Notes: a model not told the origin generated them from the sequence alone. Shown: positions 27,301 to 35,730, counted from the first letter of the stretch. The stretch is 64,000 nt of DNA from Pseudomonas sp. RIT-562 (GCF_026241895.1 NZ_JAPJIV010000004.1:62001-126000); one strand, 5' to 3'. Translations and numbers: made by a program.

Positions 27301-28882
27301 TGATTCCCTGGCCGTGCGCCTGACCGCAACCGGCGAAGGCTGGCAGGTGACTCAGAGCCAAAGCCTGGACGTGGCCAGCGGCGATACGCCATTGAGTCTG
27401 CCCGCGGACGCCACCGATATCCGCTTGCGCCTGGACGACAGCGCGAAGGCAGTGTTCCGCTCGGCGCTCGACGACCTGCTGGGTTACCCCTATGGCGGAG
27501 TCGAACAAACCGCCAGCCGTTTGCTGCCCTTGAGCATCGCTTATCCGGCTCTGGCGTCGAGCCCGCCCATTCGCGATCGCTTGCGCCTGATTATGCAGAA
27601 TAGCCGCCTGCGCCTGGTGCAGATGGCCGGCCCGTCGGCGAGCTTCACCTGGTGGGGCATGGACGGCGAGCCGGACGCGTTTCTCACGGCCTACGTCTAT
27701 TACGCCGACTGGCATGCGAGCAAAGCCCTGGAGCTGAGCCTGCCGCCGGAACATTGGCAGCGGGTGCTGGAGGTGTATGCAAAGCAGGCAAAAAATACCC
27801 CGCTGTTGCAGCGCGCGCTGATTCTGTCCTTTGCCCGGCAGATGCAATTGCCGGTGAACACCTTGCTCAGCGGATTGCTGGAAGACCTGGCAAAAGCGCG
27901 TGAGGGGCATGCGGCGAACGTGCTCGACGACGGGCAAGACAGCCTGGTCATGGGTGATCCGGATTCGGCGCTGGGCCTGGCGGCCGCCCGGGTGCTGGCG
28001 GCTTCCCTGGCCAATCAGTTGAAGGTCAGCCAGCCGGAAGCTTTCAACCGTCAGCTGGCGGCCTCCCGTCAGCAACTGGAGGTCAGTTCACAGCCCTTTG
28101 TCGAAGCGTTGAACCTGTCGCTGCAACCCTTCGATCAGGCCCAGGCGCAAGCTTTGCTGCAACGCCTGTTACCACAACAATCCACCCTGGAACGCGCCTT
28201 GGCCCTGACCTGGTTGGCGCGCAGCATTGAGCAGGCCTCACCGACCATCGCGCTGACACCGGGTGAAGGCTGGAAGAAACAACATGGTGCTACCGGTGAG
28301 CTGTACTGGACGTGGCAGGGTGCATCCCCCGTGCCGACAGTGCTGGCGGTGTCCGGTACTCAGGAGCGCCCGCTGAAAGCCGCCTTGAGTTTCCAGACCA
28401 GGCAAGCGCCTGCTGAGCCCCTAGGCGTAACGGTCACCCGCCGTCTGTCACGTCTGGTGCCGGGTGACGAAGCCTTTACCTTCAAGCTCGAGTCGGTGGC
28501 CGGTAAGCCATTGTCCAGCGACAGTCTGTATCTGGATGAAGTGATCGTCACCAGCAAGGCCGGGAAGCCATTGCGCTACGGCATGCTGGAAGTGCCGCTG
28601 CCGCCGGGAGCCGATGTCGAGCGTACTACCTGGGGCATCAAACTGATGGGCAAGGCCGGTACCGAACCAACGGCGCTGGAGAAAGCGCGTTTCGAACCGG
28701 GACAGATGGCATACGCCGTCCCGGTCGACGCCTTGAGCGGCGAGTTGCGCTTGCGCCATCTGGTGCGGTTCTCGCAAAAGGGCCAGTTCAATCTACCTCC
28801 GGTGCGCTTCATCCAGGTCTACGCGCCACAGCATCAGGCTCAACAGCAGAAGCCGGCCCTGGGCCAAGTTACGGTTCACTGA
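24317..28882 (+). CDS. magD: Bacterial alpha-2-macroglobulin without thioester (MagD/YfaS)
   Basis: A 1521-residue periplasmic protein, close to the roughly 1516 residues recalled for P. aeruginosa MagD. The signal peptide is [26 protein letters not shown] long run of MG beta-sandwich domains follows; [14 protein letters not shown] [10 protein letters not shown] marks MG2/MG3. A bait-like linker rich in Gly/Pro/Arg lies around residues 830-870, and the [19 protein letters not shown] block comes next. The thioester ring site reads YPYGGVEQ at 1057-1064, with Gly 1061 where thioester macroglobulins have Cys. Covalent trapping of proteases is therefore excluded. In P. aeruginosa MagD is processed and associates with PBP1b (recalled). 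It is the operon's centrepiece. Confidence 0.93.
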   Translation: MIGARMLRFLPLLLVLILPFSAVHAEDTVEPSGYTPVPGESFFLLADSSFASDEQAVVRLEAPGRDYRRFRMEPYGGADIRVYRIDQPLDFLKRQKNLHRVVSDGQFKGEGLSNTLAYLWDNWYRKSRRVMQRAFSYESRKQVTEEVPELKMGAAMVAPTPYDAQPQFALIPGLPVVSQFRYPLWEAKPIQPPAGVNLAGSSSDFVSVAPGNVYIPLGHLKPGLYLVEALIGKYRATTMVFVSNTVAVSKIAGDELVVWAARKHEGSSVPKVNVLWTDGLGVMSSGATDVDGLLRLKHVSPERSFVIGEDEEGGVFVSENFYYDSEIYDTKLYAFTDRPLYRPGDWVSLKIVGREFKNARDSVPPTAADVNVTVLDATGTALQSLALKLDSKAGTQGRFQLPDNAVAGGYELRFSYKDQAYSSAFRVAEYIKPHFEISLNLAKQDYRTGEPVKGSLVLLYPDGKPVANARLSLTLRAQQLSMVDNELQYLGQFPVELTSTELTTDAKGNATLDLPAADKPSRYMLTVFASDGAAYRVRTTKEILIDRGAANFSLSAPQRFSAVGEKVQFNYVEQGGSAQGKNVVPSTYSWVRLEDQSTAEGKLAVADKGFTLAFERPGTYNLTLKDAQGRVVGATGHSVTGEGVKAVPGTVEIVLDKPEYQAGDEAMALITFPEPVSDALLSLERDKVEATALMSRGGDWLKVEKLSETQYRARIPVKDHFAPNLTFSVVYTKGGQYSFQNAGIKVIAPQIDVAIVTDKETYQPGDTVSVDLTTAFAGKPVPAHLTVSVVDEMVYALQPEVAPTIDQFFYHPRRNNVRTSASLSFISYDVALPGSPGAPGKANRSERGVKVLERPRREDVDTAAWQPELVTDANGKTRFTFTMPDSLTRWRITARAIADDGQVGQKKQFVRSDKPLYLKWSGPTRFRNGDKPDLGVFAFSQAEKPVQAELLIHYGGTEQRMPVTLNHGINYLALPAFALASGEWSAELVQDGKTADSLAVRLTATGEGWQVTQSQSLDVASGDTPLSLPADATDIRLRLDDSAKAVFRSALDDLLGYPYGGVEQTASRLLPLSIAYPALASSPPIRDRLRLIMQNSRLRLVQMAGPSASFTWWGMDGEPDAFLTAYVYYADWHASKALELSLPPEHWQRVLEVYAKQAKNTPLLQRALILSFARQMQLPVNTLLSGLLEDLAKAREGHAANVLDDGQDSLVMGDPDSALGLAAARVLAASLANQLKVSQPEAFNRQLAASRQQLEVSSQPFVEALNLSLQPFDQAQAQALLQRLLPQQSTLERALALTWLARSIEQASPTIALTPGEGWKKQHGATGELYWTWQGASPVPTVLAVSGTQERPLKAALSFQTRQAPAEPLGVTVTRRLSRLVPGDEAFTFKLESVAGKPLSSDSLYLDEVIVTSKAGKPLRYGMLEVPLPPGADVERTTWGIKLMGKAGTEPTALEKARFEPGQMAYAVPVDALSGELRLRHLVRFSQKGQFNLPPVRFIQVYAPQHQAQQQKPALGQVTVH

Positions 28883-28883
28883 G

Positions 28884-30503
28884 ATGCTGCGGGCGGTGGT
28901 CTGGTGCCTGCTGTGCTTGATCCCCGCGCTGGCGACAGCGCTGGACGAGCCACTGCGCGTGGCCTTCAAGGGCGAGTTGCTGTCGCTGAGTGACACTCAA
29001 CTCATCGCCCGACAGCCGTTGCCAGCTGATCTGCAGGCGCCGCTGGGCAGTCTGTGGAAGCTGTTTGTCTACGCCTGGCTGGTGGATACCGACGCCCGTG
29101 AAGCGCCCTATGAATGCCGCGGGCAATCCAAAGAGGAAGTCTACTGCTGCAGTACCGGCGGGAAGATCGAGCGGGATCAGGCCCTGGTCAAATCCTGCGG
29201 CCTGTACTTCGACCCGGCGCGGCTGGGCATCGCCGAATCCGACTGGCGCACTTATTGGCAAACACGGCAAGCTCCGCAGTGGTTGCTGGGGCTCTCGTCA
29301 TTGCAGCCTTCGACGCGAGTGTCCGTGGCGCAGTTACTTCAGGTGTTGGCGCTGATGCCGGCGCAGGCTCAGGCGCGCCAGGTATTGCTCGATGTCGTAT
29401 TGAATGCCGCAGACGGCAATGCCGTGGGCGAGCTGGGCGGTCGGCTGCGAGTGAAAACCTGGAGCTGGCTGGGCGATCAGGATCCGTCATCACGCCAGGG
29501 TGGTTTTGCCGGGTGGACAGTGGATGGCACGCCGATCTGGGCGGGTGGGCGCGGAACCAGCCAGATGGTTCTGCGCAAACATGGCGCAGCCCTGGCGTCC
29601 GTGCTGCCGGTCAATTGGCCTGCAGATGCAGGGCGTTGCGTCGAGGTCGGACTATTTTCCCGTTATCCGGTTGCGCGGGTGATGTCAGGCGATCGGGCAG
29701 TCACCTCAGGACCGCTGCAGGGCGATTATCGAGTCGAGTTCACCAACGGCAATCAACTCGATATCCACAGCGACGGCGAACTGTTCCTGCTCGAGGACAG
29801 GCTGGTCGCGCGTCTCGACCGTGAAGAGTATGTCGCGCGCGTCCTGCAGCGCGAAGCCAAGGCACAACCTGCCGAAGCCGCCAAAGCCCTGGCCGTGGCC
29901 ATTCGCACCTATCTGCTGCAAAACGCCAGTCGCAACGGCGCCTGCCTGAGCATTGACGACAGCAGCAGCCGACAACGGGTAGCGCCACGACCGGCCACCG
30001 CCGAATCGCGCCACATCGCCGCCTGGACCAGCGACCTGGTGCTGGCCGGCAGCACCGTCACTTACCACTCCGACCAACCGGGGCCGGACCAACTCTCGTG
30101 GCAACAAGCCGTCGAACAAGCCAACGCCGGCCAGCGCTACGATGCCATTTTGTTGCACGCCTACCCACGCGCCAGCCTCAGTCGCTGGGACAACCCTGTG
30201 GCGTCGTGCGAAGCGCTGCCCGCTGCCCAGGACTGGCTGCAAAAACAGCGACGAGGTTGGCGTGCGCGTTTAGAAAGCGAGGTCGGCTACAACGAAGTCA
30301 GCACTTTTGCCGTCTGCCGCCTGGCTTTTGGTCGGCCCTACGTCGACCGCGAACGCCAGCGCCTGTACGTGCGCGGCGTGCTGTCACTGCAGGATCGCCT
30401 CGACCTGACCCATGAATACCTGCACCTGGCCTTTGAAGCTCATCCCAACGGCCAGGACGAAACCTACATTGAAGGGCTCGCCCGTCACCTCTTGCTGGAA
30501 TAG
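28884..30503 (+). CDS. magE: DUF2300 exported protein with SpoIID-like, SxxK and HExxH signatures (YfaQ family)
   Basis: A 539-residue exported protein with a signal peptide (about 1-19). Three regions can be seen. Residues 54-210 hold S56-L-W-K59 and KTW (191-193) before GGFAGW, resembling the SxxK and KTG motifs of penicillin-binding/beta-lactamase folds in degenerate form. Residues 312-400 (EEYVARVLQREAK, ALAVAIRTY, then TYHSDQPG) match the SpoIID lytic-transglycosylase pattern, with E324 at the expected catalytic position. The C-terminus has HEYLH (510-514) and E530, a gluzincin-like HExxH. These readings are by eye; the family is formally DUF2300. It starts one base after the magD stop. 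Confidence 0.78.
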   Translation: MLRAVVWCLLCLIPALATALDEPLRVAFKGELLSLSDTQLIARQPLPADLQAPLGSLWKLFVYAWLVDTDAREAPYECRGQSKEEVYCCSTGGKIERDQALVKSCGLYFDPARLGIAESDWRTYWQTRQAPQWLLGLSSLQPSTRVSVAQLLQVLALMPAQAQARQVLLDVVLNAADGNAVGELGGRLRVKTWSWLGDQDPSSRQGGFAGWTVDGTPIWAGGRGTSQMVLRKHGAALASVLPVNWPADAGRCVEVGLFSRYPVARVMSGDRAVTSGPLQGDYRVEFTNGNQLDIHSDGELFLLEDRLVARLDREEYVARVLQREAKAQPAEAAKALAVAIRTYLLQNASRNGACLSIDDSSSRQRVAPRPATAESRHIAAWTSDLVLAGSTVTYHSDQPGPDQLSWQQAVEQANAGQRYDAILLHAYPRASLSRWDNPVASCEALPAAQDWLQKQRRGWRARLESEVGYNEVSTFAVCRLAFGRPYVDRERQRLYVRGVLSLQDRLDLTHEYLHLAFEAHPNGQDETYIEGLARHLLLE

Positions 30504-30506
30504 GCC

Positions 30507-31313
30507 ATGAAACTCCGTTATTCACCGATCATCCTGTTCCTGTGCATATTGCCGACAATCGTTACGGCCCAGAGCGCCGTGAAACTCGACACCCCCGTCG
30601 GCGGCTGGCGCACCGGTGCACCCGAAGGCGAGGGCGAAAACTTTCGCCAGACCGTCAACTACCCGGCATCATCAGTCAACACCCCAGCCGGCCAGGCAAA
30701 CACTGCCCGCATCAGCGGCCAAATCCAGGCCACCCCCAAATCCGCCGAGCCCGGACGCCTGATCGTCAACGGCGTCAGCATGCCCCTGAAAATCGACGAA
30801 GCGGGCCGTTTCGACCGCCCGTTCTCATTCCCCAACGGCAGCAACAGCGTCGAAGTACGCAGCCCAGACGGCCAGCAACGCCATCGCACCCAGTTCCTCA
30901 ACACCAGCGGCGGCGCCACCCCGGCCAAGCTGCGAGTGCTGCTGGCATGGGACAGCGACAACACCGACCTCGACCTGCACCTCATCACCCCGGACGGCGC
31001 CCACATCTGGTACGGCGACCGAGCCGTCCCCAACGGCGCAGCGCTCGACGTTGACGTCACCACCGGCTACGGCCCGGAAATCTTCGCCATGCCGGCGCCG
31101 ATCAAGGGGCAGTATCTGGTCTACGTAAATTATTTTGGCGGTGGGTACCGCAGCGATGACGAGGGGCAGGAGGATGCCGTGCAGCCGCTGACCACGGCGC
31201 AGGTCACGGTCATCACGGAGGAGGGCACGCCGAGTGAGAAGATGGAGACTTTTCTGGTGCCGATGCGGGCGGTGGGGGAGTTGACGTTGGTTAAGGGGTT
31301 TAGTTATCCGTGA
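30507..31313 (+). CDS. magF: DUF2135 exported protein, last gene of mag operon
   Basis: A 268-residue periplasmic protein with signal peptide MKLRYSPIILFLCILPTIVTA. The same DUF2135 blocks occur as in magA: GGWR near the mature N-terminus, NSVEVRSPDGQQ, LAWDSDNTDLDLHLITPDG and KGQYLVYVNYFGG. It starts three bases after the magE stop. It is the paralogue of magA at the other end of the operon. It differs by a shorter insert after the first strand pair and a longer acidic loop (SDDEGQEDA). Function unknown; a carbohydrate- or protein-binding sandwich is the structural guess. Confidence 0.82.
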   Translation: MKLRYSPIILFLCILPTIVTAQSAVKLDTPVGGWRTGAPEGEGENFRQTVNYPASSVNTPAGQANTARISGQIQATPKSAEPGRLIVNGVSMPLKIDEAGRFDRPFSFPNGSNSVEVRSPDGQQRHRTQFLNTSGGATPAKLRVLLAWDSDNTDLDLHLITPDGAHIWYGDRAVPNGAALDVDVTTGYGPEIFAMPAPIKGQYLVYVNYFGGGYRSDDEGQEDAVQPLTTAQVTVITEEGTPSEKMETFLVPMRAVGELTLVKGFSYP

Positions 31314-31568
31314 GGAGGGTAATACCGTGATTTGGTCAACAGGTTGCTGCCCACTTTTAGCGTGAACGAACCACTAAAAATGATGCTCGTGGGCTACAGC
31401 GCTCCGGAATCTCCGAGGATTGGATTGCGCTATCGAAGAAACGGGTTCCTCAGGTCCTCAAGCGGCAGAAAATAATCGAATGCAGATTGGCCGCTCCGGA
31501 CTGCCGGCACCTAAAAGCGCAAGTATGCCGGGTATCGATTCATTAATTCGTTAGTTTTCTTTCGGGCA
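31314..31568. other. Intergenic stretch after the mag operon
   Basis: About 250 bases without a convincing gene. A stop-free rightward stretch (about 31370-31550) has no start codon or ribosome site. No strong plus-strand terminator for the mag operon was found directly after magF. Composition is less GC-rich than the flanking genes. Confidence 0.5.
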
Positions 31569-31573
31569 TTAAA

Positions 31574-31594
31574 AAGCCGGCTTGTGGCCGGCTT
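31574..31594 (-). terminator. Rho-independent terminator for leftward transcription
   Basis: AAGCCGGC (31574-31581) pairs perfectly with GCCGGCTT (31587-31594) across a five-base loop. On the minus strand it is followed by TTTTTAATG. It ends a leftward transcript coming from the small reading frame at 31613-31738 and/or the S24 repressor gene. Confidence 0.8.
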
Positions 31595-31612
31595 CTCGGG
31601 GACTGGCTTGAT

Positions 31613-31738
31613 TCATTTTTGGTAAACCGCGCCAGCCTTCAAAACGTACACCCGGATCTTGCGTCCGGCTGTGGGACCTGGGGAGAAAATCATCTGCCAG
31701 GTCGGTGCGATCTGAGCCTTGGAAGGGTCGATGCGCAA
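31613..31738 (-). CDS. Possible 41-residue protein or gene remnant before a terminator
   Basis: A leftward frame reading RIDPSKAQIAPTWQMIFSPG then a basic-hydrophobic tail ending YVLKAGAVYQK, with Pseudomonas-like codon choice. It stops 19 bases before a clean terminator. The only nearby start is TTG at 31738 and no ribosome site was seen; the open frame extends further upstream without an ATG. It could be the 3' remnant of a degraded gene or a real small protein. An overlapping 61-codon frame starting at ATG 31754 looks less protein-like. Function not recognised. Confidence 0.35.
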   Translation of the reverse strand: MRIDPSKAQIAPTWQMIFSPGPTAGRKIRVYVLKAGAVYQK

Positions 31739-31811
31739 ATGTGGGGCGCAGCATACTGATTTTTTTAGATGATTCCCAGTGTGATGTGCGGGGTAGAGCG
31801 TTTCGGTTTAT

Positions 31812-31848
31812 GTAGCAGCTGCCGAACGCAGGCTGCGCCAGCTGCTAC
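31812..31848. repeat. Short inverted repeat of the GTAGCAGCTGCCG family
   Basis: GTAGCAGCTG at 31812 is mirrored as CAGCTGCTAC ending at 31848, around a loop with CGAACGCAGGCTGCGC. It is related to the larger element at 41527-41615. It lies just downstream of the S24 repressor gene. Confidence 0.8.
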
Positions 31849-31872
31849 GGGGGCGGTGGCGGGGCGGCGAGT

Positions 31873-32625
31873 TTATAAAAACGGCACGATCGGCCGACGT
31901 TTGTTCAGAGTGGACCACCAGAATACCCAGCCCAGCACCCGGATGTTTTGTTCTTCTATTTGCGCTGAGCGAAAGACTTCGTCGGGATATTGGGCGTGGT
32001 TGTGGCTACGCATGCGGATGGCGTTACCGGGTACGCGGTGCAGGTATTTGATCAGCAGCATGCCGTCGTGTTCGACGGCGTAGATCTCGCCATCGACGAT
32101 TTGCGTGAGGCCGCGGTCGATGGCGAGCAGGGATCCGTCTTCGATTTTCTCGGCCATGCTGTTGCCGATCATGCGTGCGCAGATGGCGTCGGTGTGGTTG
32201 ATTTCCAAGGAGTCGAGGTCGCAGCGGGGCAGGCGGATGAAGTTTTCCGGGTCCTTGGCGACGTGGGTTTTGCTGGAACCGGGTGTCAGGGGCATCTCCT
32301 TGTAGAAGGGTACCTCGACATCTGTCGGCTCGACCACCTGGTAGGTGCCGCGGATGGCGTGGGCGTCCAAGATGTTGCTGGTGTCTGGGACCAGGCGCAT
32401 TTCCTTGGCGTCTCTGGGGCCCTCGCCGGTTTTCAGCCACTGGCTGTTGATGGATAGAATCCTGGCGACTTCTTCCATCCGATATTCGGGCACGCCTCGG
32501 GTGTACCAGTTATGTACATTTTGCGCCTGGGGGATCTTCAGGAAGTCGGCGAATGCCGTCGTCGTGATTTTCGCCTCCGTGAGGGCGACCTTGAATCGTT
32601 TACCGCAGGTTTTATTCTTTTTCAT
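31873..32625 (-). CDS. LexA/CI-like repressor with S24 peptidase domain
   Basis: A 250-residue regulator. An N-terminal lambda-repressor-like HTH (about 10-65: FADFLKIPQAQNVHNWYTRGVP, MEEVARIL) is followed by a C-terminal S24 domain with the catalytic pair S156 (MIGNSMAEKI) and K193 (LLIKYL). Proteins of this type (PrtR, phage CI) repress prophage or bacteriocin genes and are lost on RecA-stimulated self-cleavage. No Ala-Gly or Cys-Gly dipeptide is visible in the expected linker (about 80-115), so cleavability is doubtful. No phage, pyocin or prtN gene lies nearby, so this is an orphan regulator. The start is at ATG 32625 with MKKNKTCGKR. Confidence 0.85.
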   Translation of the reverse strand: MKKNKTCGKRFKVALTEAKITTTAFADFLKIPQAQNVHNWYTRGVPEYRMEEVARILSINSQWLKTGEGPRDAKEMRLVPDTSNILDAHAIRGTYQVVEPTDVEVPFYKEMPLTPGSSKTHVAKDPENFIRLPRCDLDSLEINHTDAICARMIGNSMAEKIEDGSLLAIDRGLTQIVDGEIYAVEHDGMLLIKYLHRVPGNAIRMRSHNHAQYPDEVFRSAQIEEQNIRVLGWVFWWSTLNKRRPIVPFL

Positions 32626-32795
32626 AAACGCGAGTCTAATGTCGCGGGCCAGGGCTTTGAATCAACGAGCCGTTCAAATATCGCCTGATTTTTACCACTG
32701 GATGTAAGACTCATTGTGGGAAAATTAAACAAAGAAAAACCAATCCGGCCTGTGGCTAAACGGGCTGTTTAATTGGATTTTCATACGCCCATAAA

Positions 32796-32817
32796 AAACC
32801 CCGGTTTCCCGGGGTTT
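32796..32817. terminator. Bidirectional-type terminator downstream of ppa
   Basis: AAACCCCGG (32796-32804) pairs with CCGGGGTTT (32809-32817) across a four-base loop. A six-T run on the minus strand follows, making a strong terminator for ppa; a short T run follows on the plus strand too. Confidence 0.88.
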
Positions 32818-32853
32818 CTTGAAGCTTATAGCTTGACGCTAAAAGCTGCAGTT

Positions 32854-33381
32854 TCAGCCTTTATAGGCCGCAACCGACTTCATGATCTCGGTACGGGCTG
32901 CTTCTGCGTCGCCCCAACCTTCGATTTTTACCCATTTGCCTTTTTCGAGGTCTTTGTAGTTCTCGAAGAAGTGCTTGATCTGTTCCAGCAGCAGGGCTGG
33001 CAGATCGGTGTATTCCTTCACGTCGACGTACAGCTGGGACAGCTTGTCGTGTGGCACTGCGATGACTTTGGCATCGCCGCCGCCGTCGTCGGTCATGTGC
33101 AGGATGCCGACTGGGCGAGCGCGGATAACCGAGCCTGGAGCAACCGGGTAAGGGGTCACGACCAGCACGTCGAGGGGGTCACCGTCGTCAGCCAGGGTGT
33201 TCGGGATGAAACCGTAGTTGGCCGGGTAGAACATCGGGGTGGCCATGAAACGGTCAACGAACAGGCAATCGCTGTCTTTGTCGATTTCGTATTTGATCGG
33301 CGCGTGGTTGGCCGGAATCTCGATCGCGACGTAGATGTCGTTCGGCAGGTCTTTGCCAGCCGGAATCTTGCTGTAGCTCAT
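32854..33381 (-). CDS. ppa: Inorganic pyrophosphatase
   Basis: A 175-residue family I pyrophosphatase hydrolysing PPi to drive biosynthesis. The catalytic signature [11 protein letters not shown] is present, together with [11 protein letters not shown] and the [10 protein letters not shown]-terminal block. The length matches the prokaryotic hexameric type. It is a monocistronic leftward gene between its own terminator and a 113-base promoter region. Confidence 0.97.
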   Translation of the reverse strand: MSYSKIPAGKDLPNDIYVAIEIPANHAPIKYEIDKDSDCLFVDRFMATPMFYPANYGFIPNTLADDGDPLDVLVVTPYPVAPGSVIRARPVGILHMTDDGGGDAKVIAVPHDKLSQLYVDVKEYTDLPALLLEQIKHFFENYKDLEKGKWVKIEGWGDAEAARTEIMKSVAAYKG

Positions 33382-33494
33382 TGGGCGGTGCCCCCGTTAG
33401 TTGACCAAAAACACTTGGCCGGATTGACCAAAAAGTGGCGGCGATTATAGGCATATTCCGCCGTCGATGCCACGTACCAAGGGTCGTAGAGACC

Positions 33495-34307
33495 TTAGTC
33501 GTGTGCCTGATAGACCGGGTCTTCGGCCTGAAGTTGCCGCAGGCGTGCCAGCGGGTCCTGCCGGTAAAACAGCCTGAGCTGGTCGTATACCTGAGGATAC
33601 GCCTCGTGCAGCAAATCCGGGGCGCTGAAGAAGTACTCGCTGGTGACGGCGAAAAATTCCGCTGGATTCTCGGCGGCGTACGGATCAATGGCGGTCTGTG
33701 CGTCGGGATCGCGGTCAAGTTGCCGGTCGAGGTCGTCGTAGGCTTCTTGCATGACCCTGGCCCAATCGCTGACCCGCATGTCGCCATGCAGCGGCGGCAG
33801 GCCGTTGGCGTCGCCGTTGAGCATGTCGAGTTTGTGCGCAAGTTCGTGGATGACCAGGTTGTAGCCTTCCCAACCGCCGCTGGCCATCACTCCGGGCCAG
33901 GCGAGGATGATTGGCCCTTGCTGCCAGGCTTCGCCACTGTGTTCGCCGTCCCACTCGTGTTCGACGCCGCTGGCGTCGCGATGGCGCTGCGGGCTGAGAA
34001 AGTCGTCCGGGTACAGGACGATTTCATGAAAACCCTGATACCAGTTCAGGTCGCCCAGGTGCATCAGCGGCAATTGTGCCTGGACGGCCAGCAGCAGGCG
34101 TTGTTCCTGGTGCAATTCGACACCGGGCAGGACCGTCAGATGTTTATCGTCGAGGAACAGCACGCTGGCTTCGCGCAGCCACTGGTCTTCCTCGGCGCTG
34201 ATGCCGTCGAGAAAACTCAAATGATGGCGCACCCGCTGCCACAGGTCGTCGGCAATCGGGTGCCTGGCCAGGATGCGCTGGCGCCGCCAGGCGCTCAGGG
34301 ACCACAT
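33495..34307 (-). CDS. mtfA: Zinc-dependent M90 peptidase, MtfA family
   Basis: A 270-residue cytoplasmic metallopeptidase. The zinc motif is H154-E155-x2-H158 in VIHELAHKLD, followed by LNGDANGLPPLHG, typical of MtfA/DUF980. E. coli MtfA inactivates the glucose regulator Mlc; the Pseudomonas target is unknown. PGVELHQEQRLLLAVQAQLPLM and the C-terminal FFAVTSEYFF block are family hallmarks. It starts six bases after the DedA gene stop, so the two are co-transcribed. Confidence 0.9.
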   Translation of the reverse strand: MWSLSAWRRQRILARHPIADDLWQRVRHHLSFLDGISAEEDQWLREASVLFLDDKHLTVLPGVELHQEQRLLLAVQAQLPLMHLGDLNWYQGFHEIVLYPDDFLSPQRHRDASGVEHEWDGEHSGEAWQQGPIILAWPGVMASGGWEGYNLVIHELAHKLDMLNGDANGLPPLHGDMRVSDWARVMQEAYDDLDRQLDRDPDAQTAIDPYAAENPAEFFAVTSEYFFSAPDLLHEAYPQVYDQLRLFYRQDPLARLRQLQAEDPVYQAHD

Positions 34308-34313
34308 GGACGA

Positions 34314-34970
34314 TCAGCGCGAGGCGGTTTTGGAGCTGGAGCCGCCGATGCGACTGCGCACGATGCCGATGATCATCGGGATCAGCGACAGCAGGATGAT
34401 GCCAACCACCAGCAACGACAGGTTGCTCTTGATGAACGGCACATTGCCAAAGAAGTAGCCCAAGGTGACCAGGCCGCCCACCCAGAGGATCGTGCCCAGA
34501 ACGCTGAAAAAGAAGAAGCGCGGGTAGGGCATCCGGGCGACGCCGGCGACGAACGGTGCAAAGGTACGGATGATCGGCAGGAAGCGCGCCAGGGTCACCG
34601 TCTTGCCGCCGTGTTTGTCGTAGAAGTCGTGGGTCTGCTGCAGGTAGTCGCGGCGGAAGATTTTCGAGTTGGGATTGCTGAACAAGCGTTCGCCCGCCGT
34701 TCGTCCGATCACGTAGTTGGTGCTGTCGCCGAGGATGGCCGCCAGCATCAACAGGCCGGCCAGCAATACCGGGTCCATGCCGCCGCCGGCAGCTACCGCG
34801 CCCGCAATGAACAGCAGCGAATCACCCGGCAGGAAGGGCATTACCACCAGGCCGGTCTCGCAAAAGATCACCAGGAACAGAATGGCGTAGATCCATGGCC
34901 CGTAGTTGTTGACCAGCAAATCGAGGTAGACGTCGAGATGCAGAATAAGGTCGAGCGGGTTGAAATCCAT
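34314..34970 (-). CDS. DedA-family membrane protein
   Basis: A 218-residue inner-membrane protein of the DedA/SNARE-associated superfamily, now linked to undecaprenyl-phosphate or phospholipid flipping. It has the family blocks FCETGLVVMPFLPGDSLLF, GDSTNYVIGR and ARFLPIIRTFAPFVAGVARM, with about five membrane segments. ATG 34970 has AGGTG upstream; an in-frame GTG three codons earlier is less likely. It lies upstream of mtfA in a two-gene unit. A second DedA domain occurs in the fusion at 50942-52258. Confidence 0.92.
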   Translation of the reverse strand: MDFNPLDLILHLDVYLDLLVNNYGPWIYAILFLVIFCETGLVVMPFLPGDSLLFIAGAVAAGGGMDPVLLAGLLMLAAILGDSTNYVIGRTAGERLFSNPNSKIFRRDYLQQTHDFYDKHGGKTVTLARFLPIIRTFAPFVAGVARMPYPRFFFFSVLGTILWVGGLVTLGYFFGNVPFIKSNLSLLVVGIILLSLIPMIIGIVRSRIGGSSSKTASR

Positions 34971-35155
34971 GGAAAGCACCTGTGGTGACGGCCCGACTCG
35001 GCAGGCCTGTGCGAATGACTACGCGAAAGCCTACAGGGAAATGTAGTTTTTCTTACGAGCCGAAAAGGTCGGCATTATACGAGCTGACAACTGAAAAGCC
35101 CGATGAGTTTGTAGCGGGGGATGTCGGGGAGACCGGCGGTGTATATGCAGCGTTT

Positions 35156-35245
35156 TGTAGGAGCGAGCTTGCTCGCGATCTGGTGTGTCTATCACACCGG
35201 TGGGTGGATGTGCCACCGCTATCGCGAGCAAGCTTTGCTCCCACA
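35156..35245. repeat. REP inverted pair
   Basis: Arms TGTAGGAGCGAGCTTGCTCGCGAT (from 35156) and ATCGCGAGCAAGCTTTGCTCCCACA (35221-35245). The loop contains an inner GTGTGTCTATCACACC hairpin. It lies between the GNAT and DedA genes. The rest of the roughly 300-base gap shows no gene. Confidence 0.88.
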
Positions 35246-35268
35246 GACGGGAGCTCTCTGGGTGGCGG

Positions 35269-35730
35269 TCAGAGCTCGTCGCTGATGGGCAGCACGTAGT
35301 TCTTGAACTCGGTGTCTTCCTTGAATCCGATGGATTCGTAGGTTTTCTGCGCGACTTCGTTGTCACTGCTGGTGGACACGCGCATGCGCACGGCATTGGT
35401 GTCCTTGGCCATTTTCTTCGCGGTGCGGATCAGGTTATCGGCCACCAGCTGGCGGCGGGCGTCTTCGGCGACATAAATGTCGTTGAGGATCCACACACGT
35501 TTGAGCGAAAGCGAAGAAAAGCTTGGGTACAGCTGGCAAAAGCCCATCAGCTTGTTGCTGTCGTCATCGGACAAGGCCAGGTAAATCACTGACTCCTTGC
35601 GACGCAGGCGTTTTTCGAGGAACGCCCGGGATGAGTCTGGATAGGGCAGGGAGCCGTAGAACTCACGGTATTTGACGAATAACGGGGTTAGCAGGTCCAG
35701 GTGTTCGAGGGTCGCTTGGATAATCCGCAT
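35269..35730 (-). CDS. GNAT-family N-acetyltransferase
   Basis: A 153-residue GNAT acetyltransferase. It contains the acetyl-CoA-binding region LNDIYVAEDARRQLVADNLIRTAKK, a motif A variant with RRQL in place of RGxGxG/A, and the C-terminal NEVAQKTYESIGFKED motif B. The substrate cannot be told from sequence. It is a single gene downstream of the eut operon, preceding a REP pair. A similar gene lies here in P. aeruginosa (recalled). Confidence 0.85.
   Translation of the reverse strand: MRIIQATLEHLDLLTPLFVKYREFYGSLPYPDSSRAFLEKRLRRKESVIYLALSDDDSNKLMGFCQLYPSFSSLSLKRVWILNDIYVAEDARRQLVADNLIRTAKKMAKDTNAVRMRVSTSSDNEVAQKTYESIGFKEDTEFKNYVLPISDEL

Noticed and set aside
26360..28075. A 571-codon leftward frame opposite magD
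   Set aside because: Antisense shadow; the sense strand encodes continuous macroglobulin domains.
31370..31550. Rightward small protein after magF
   Set aside because: The frame is open but has no start codon or ribosome site, and its composition is not clearly coding.
31873..32625. Prophage remnant around the S24 repressor
   Set aside because: No integrase, structural or lysis genes and no attachment-site duplication were seen on either side.
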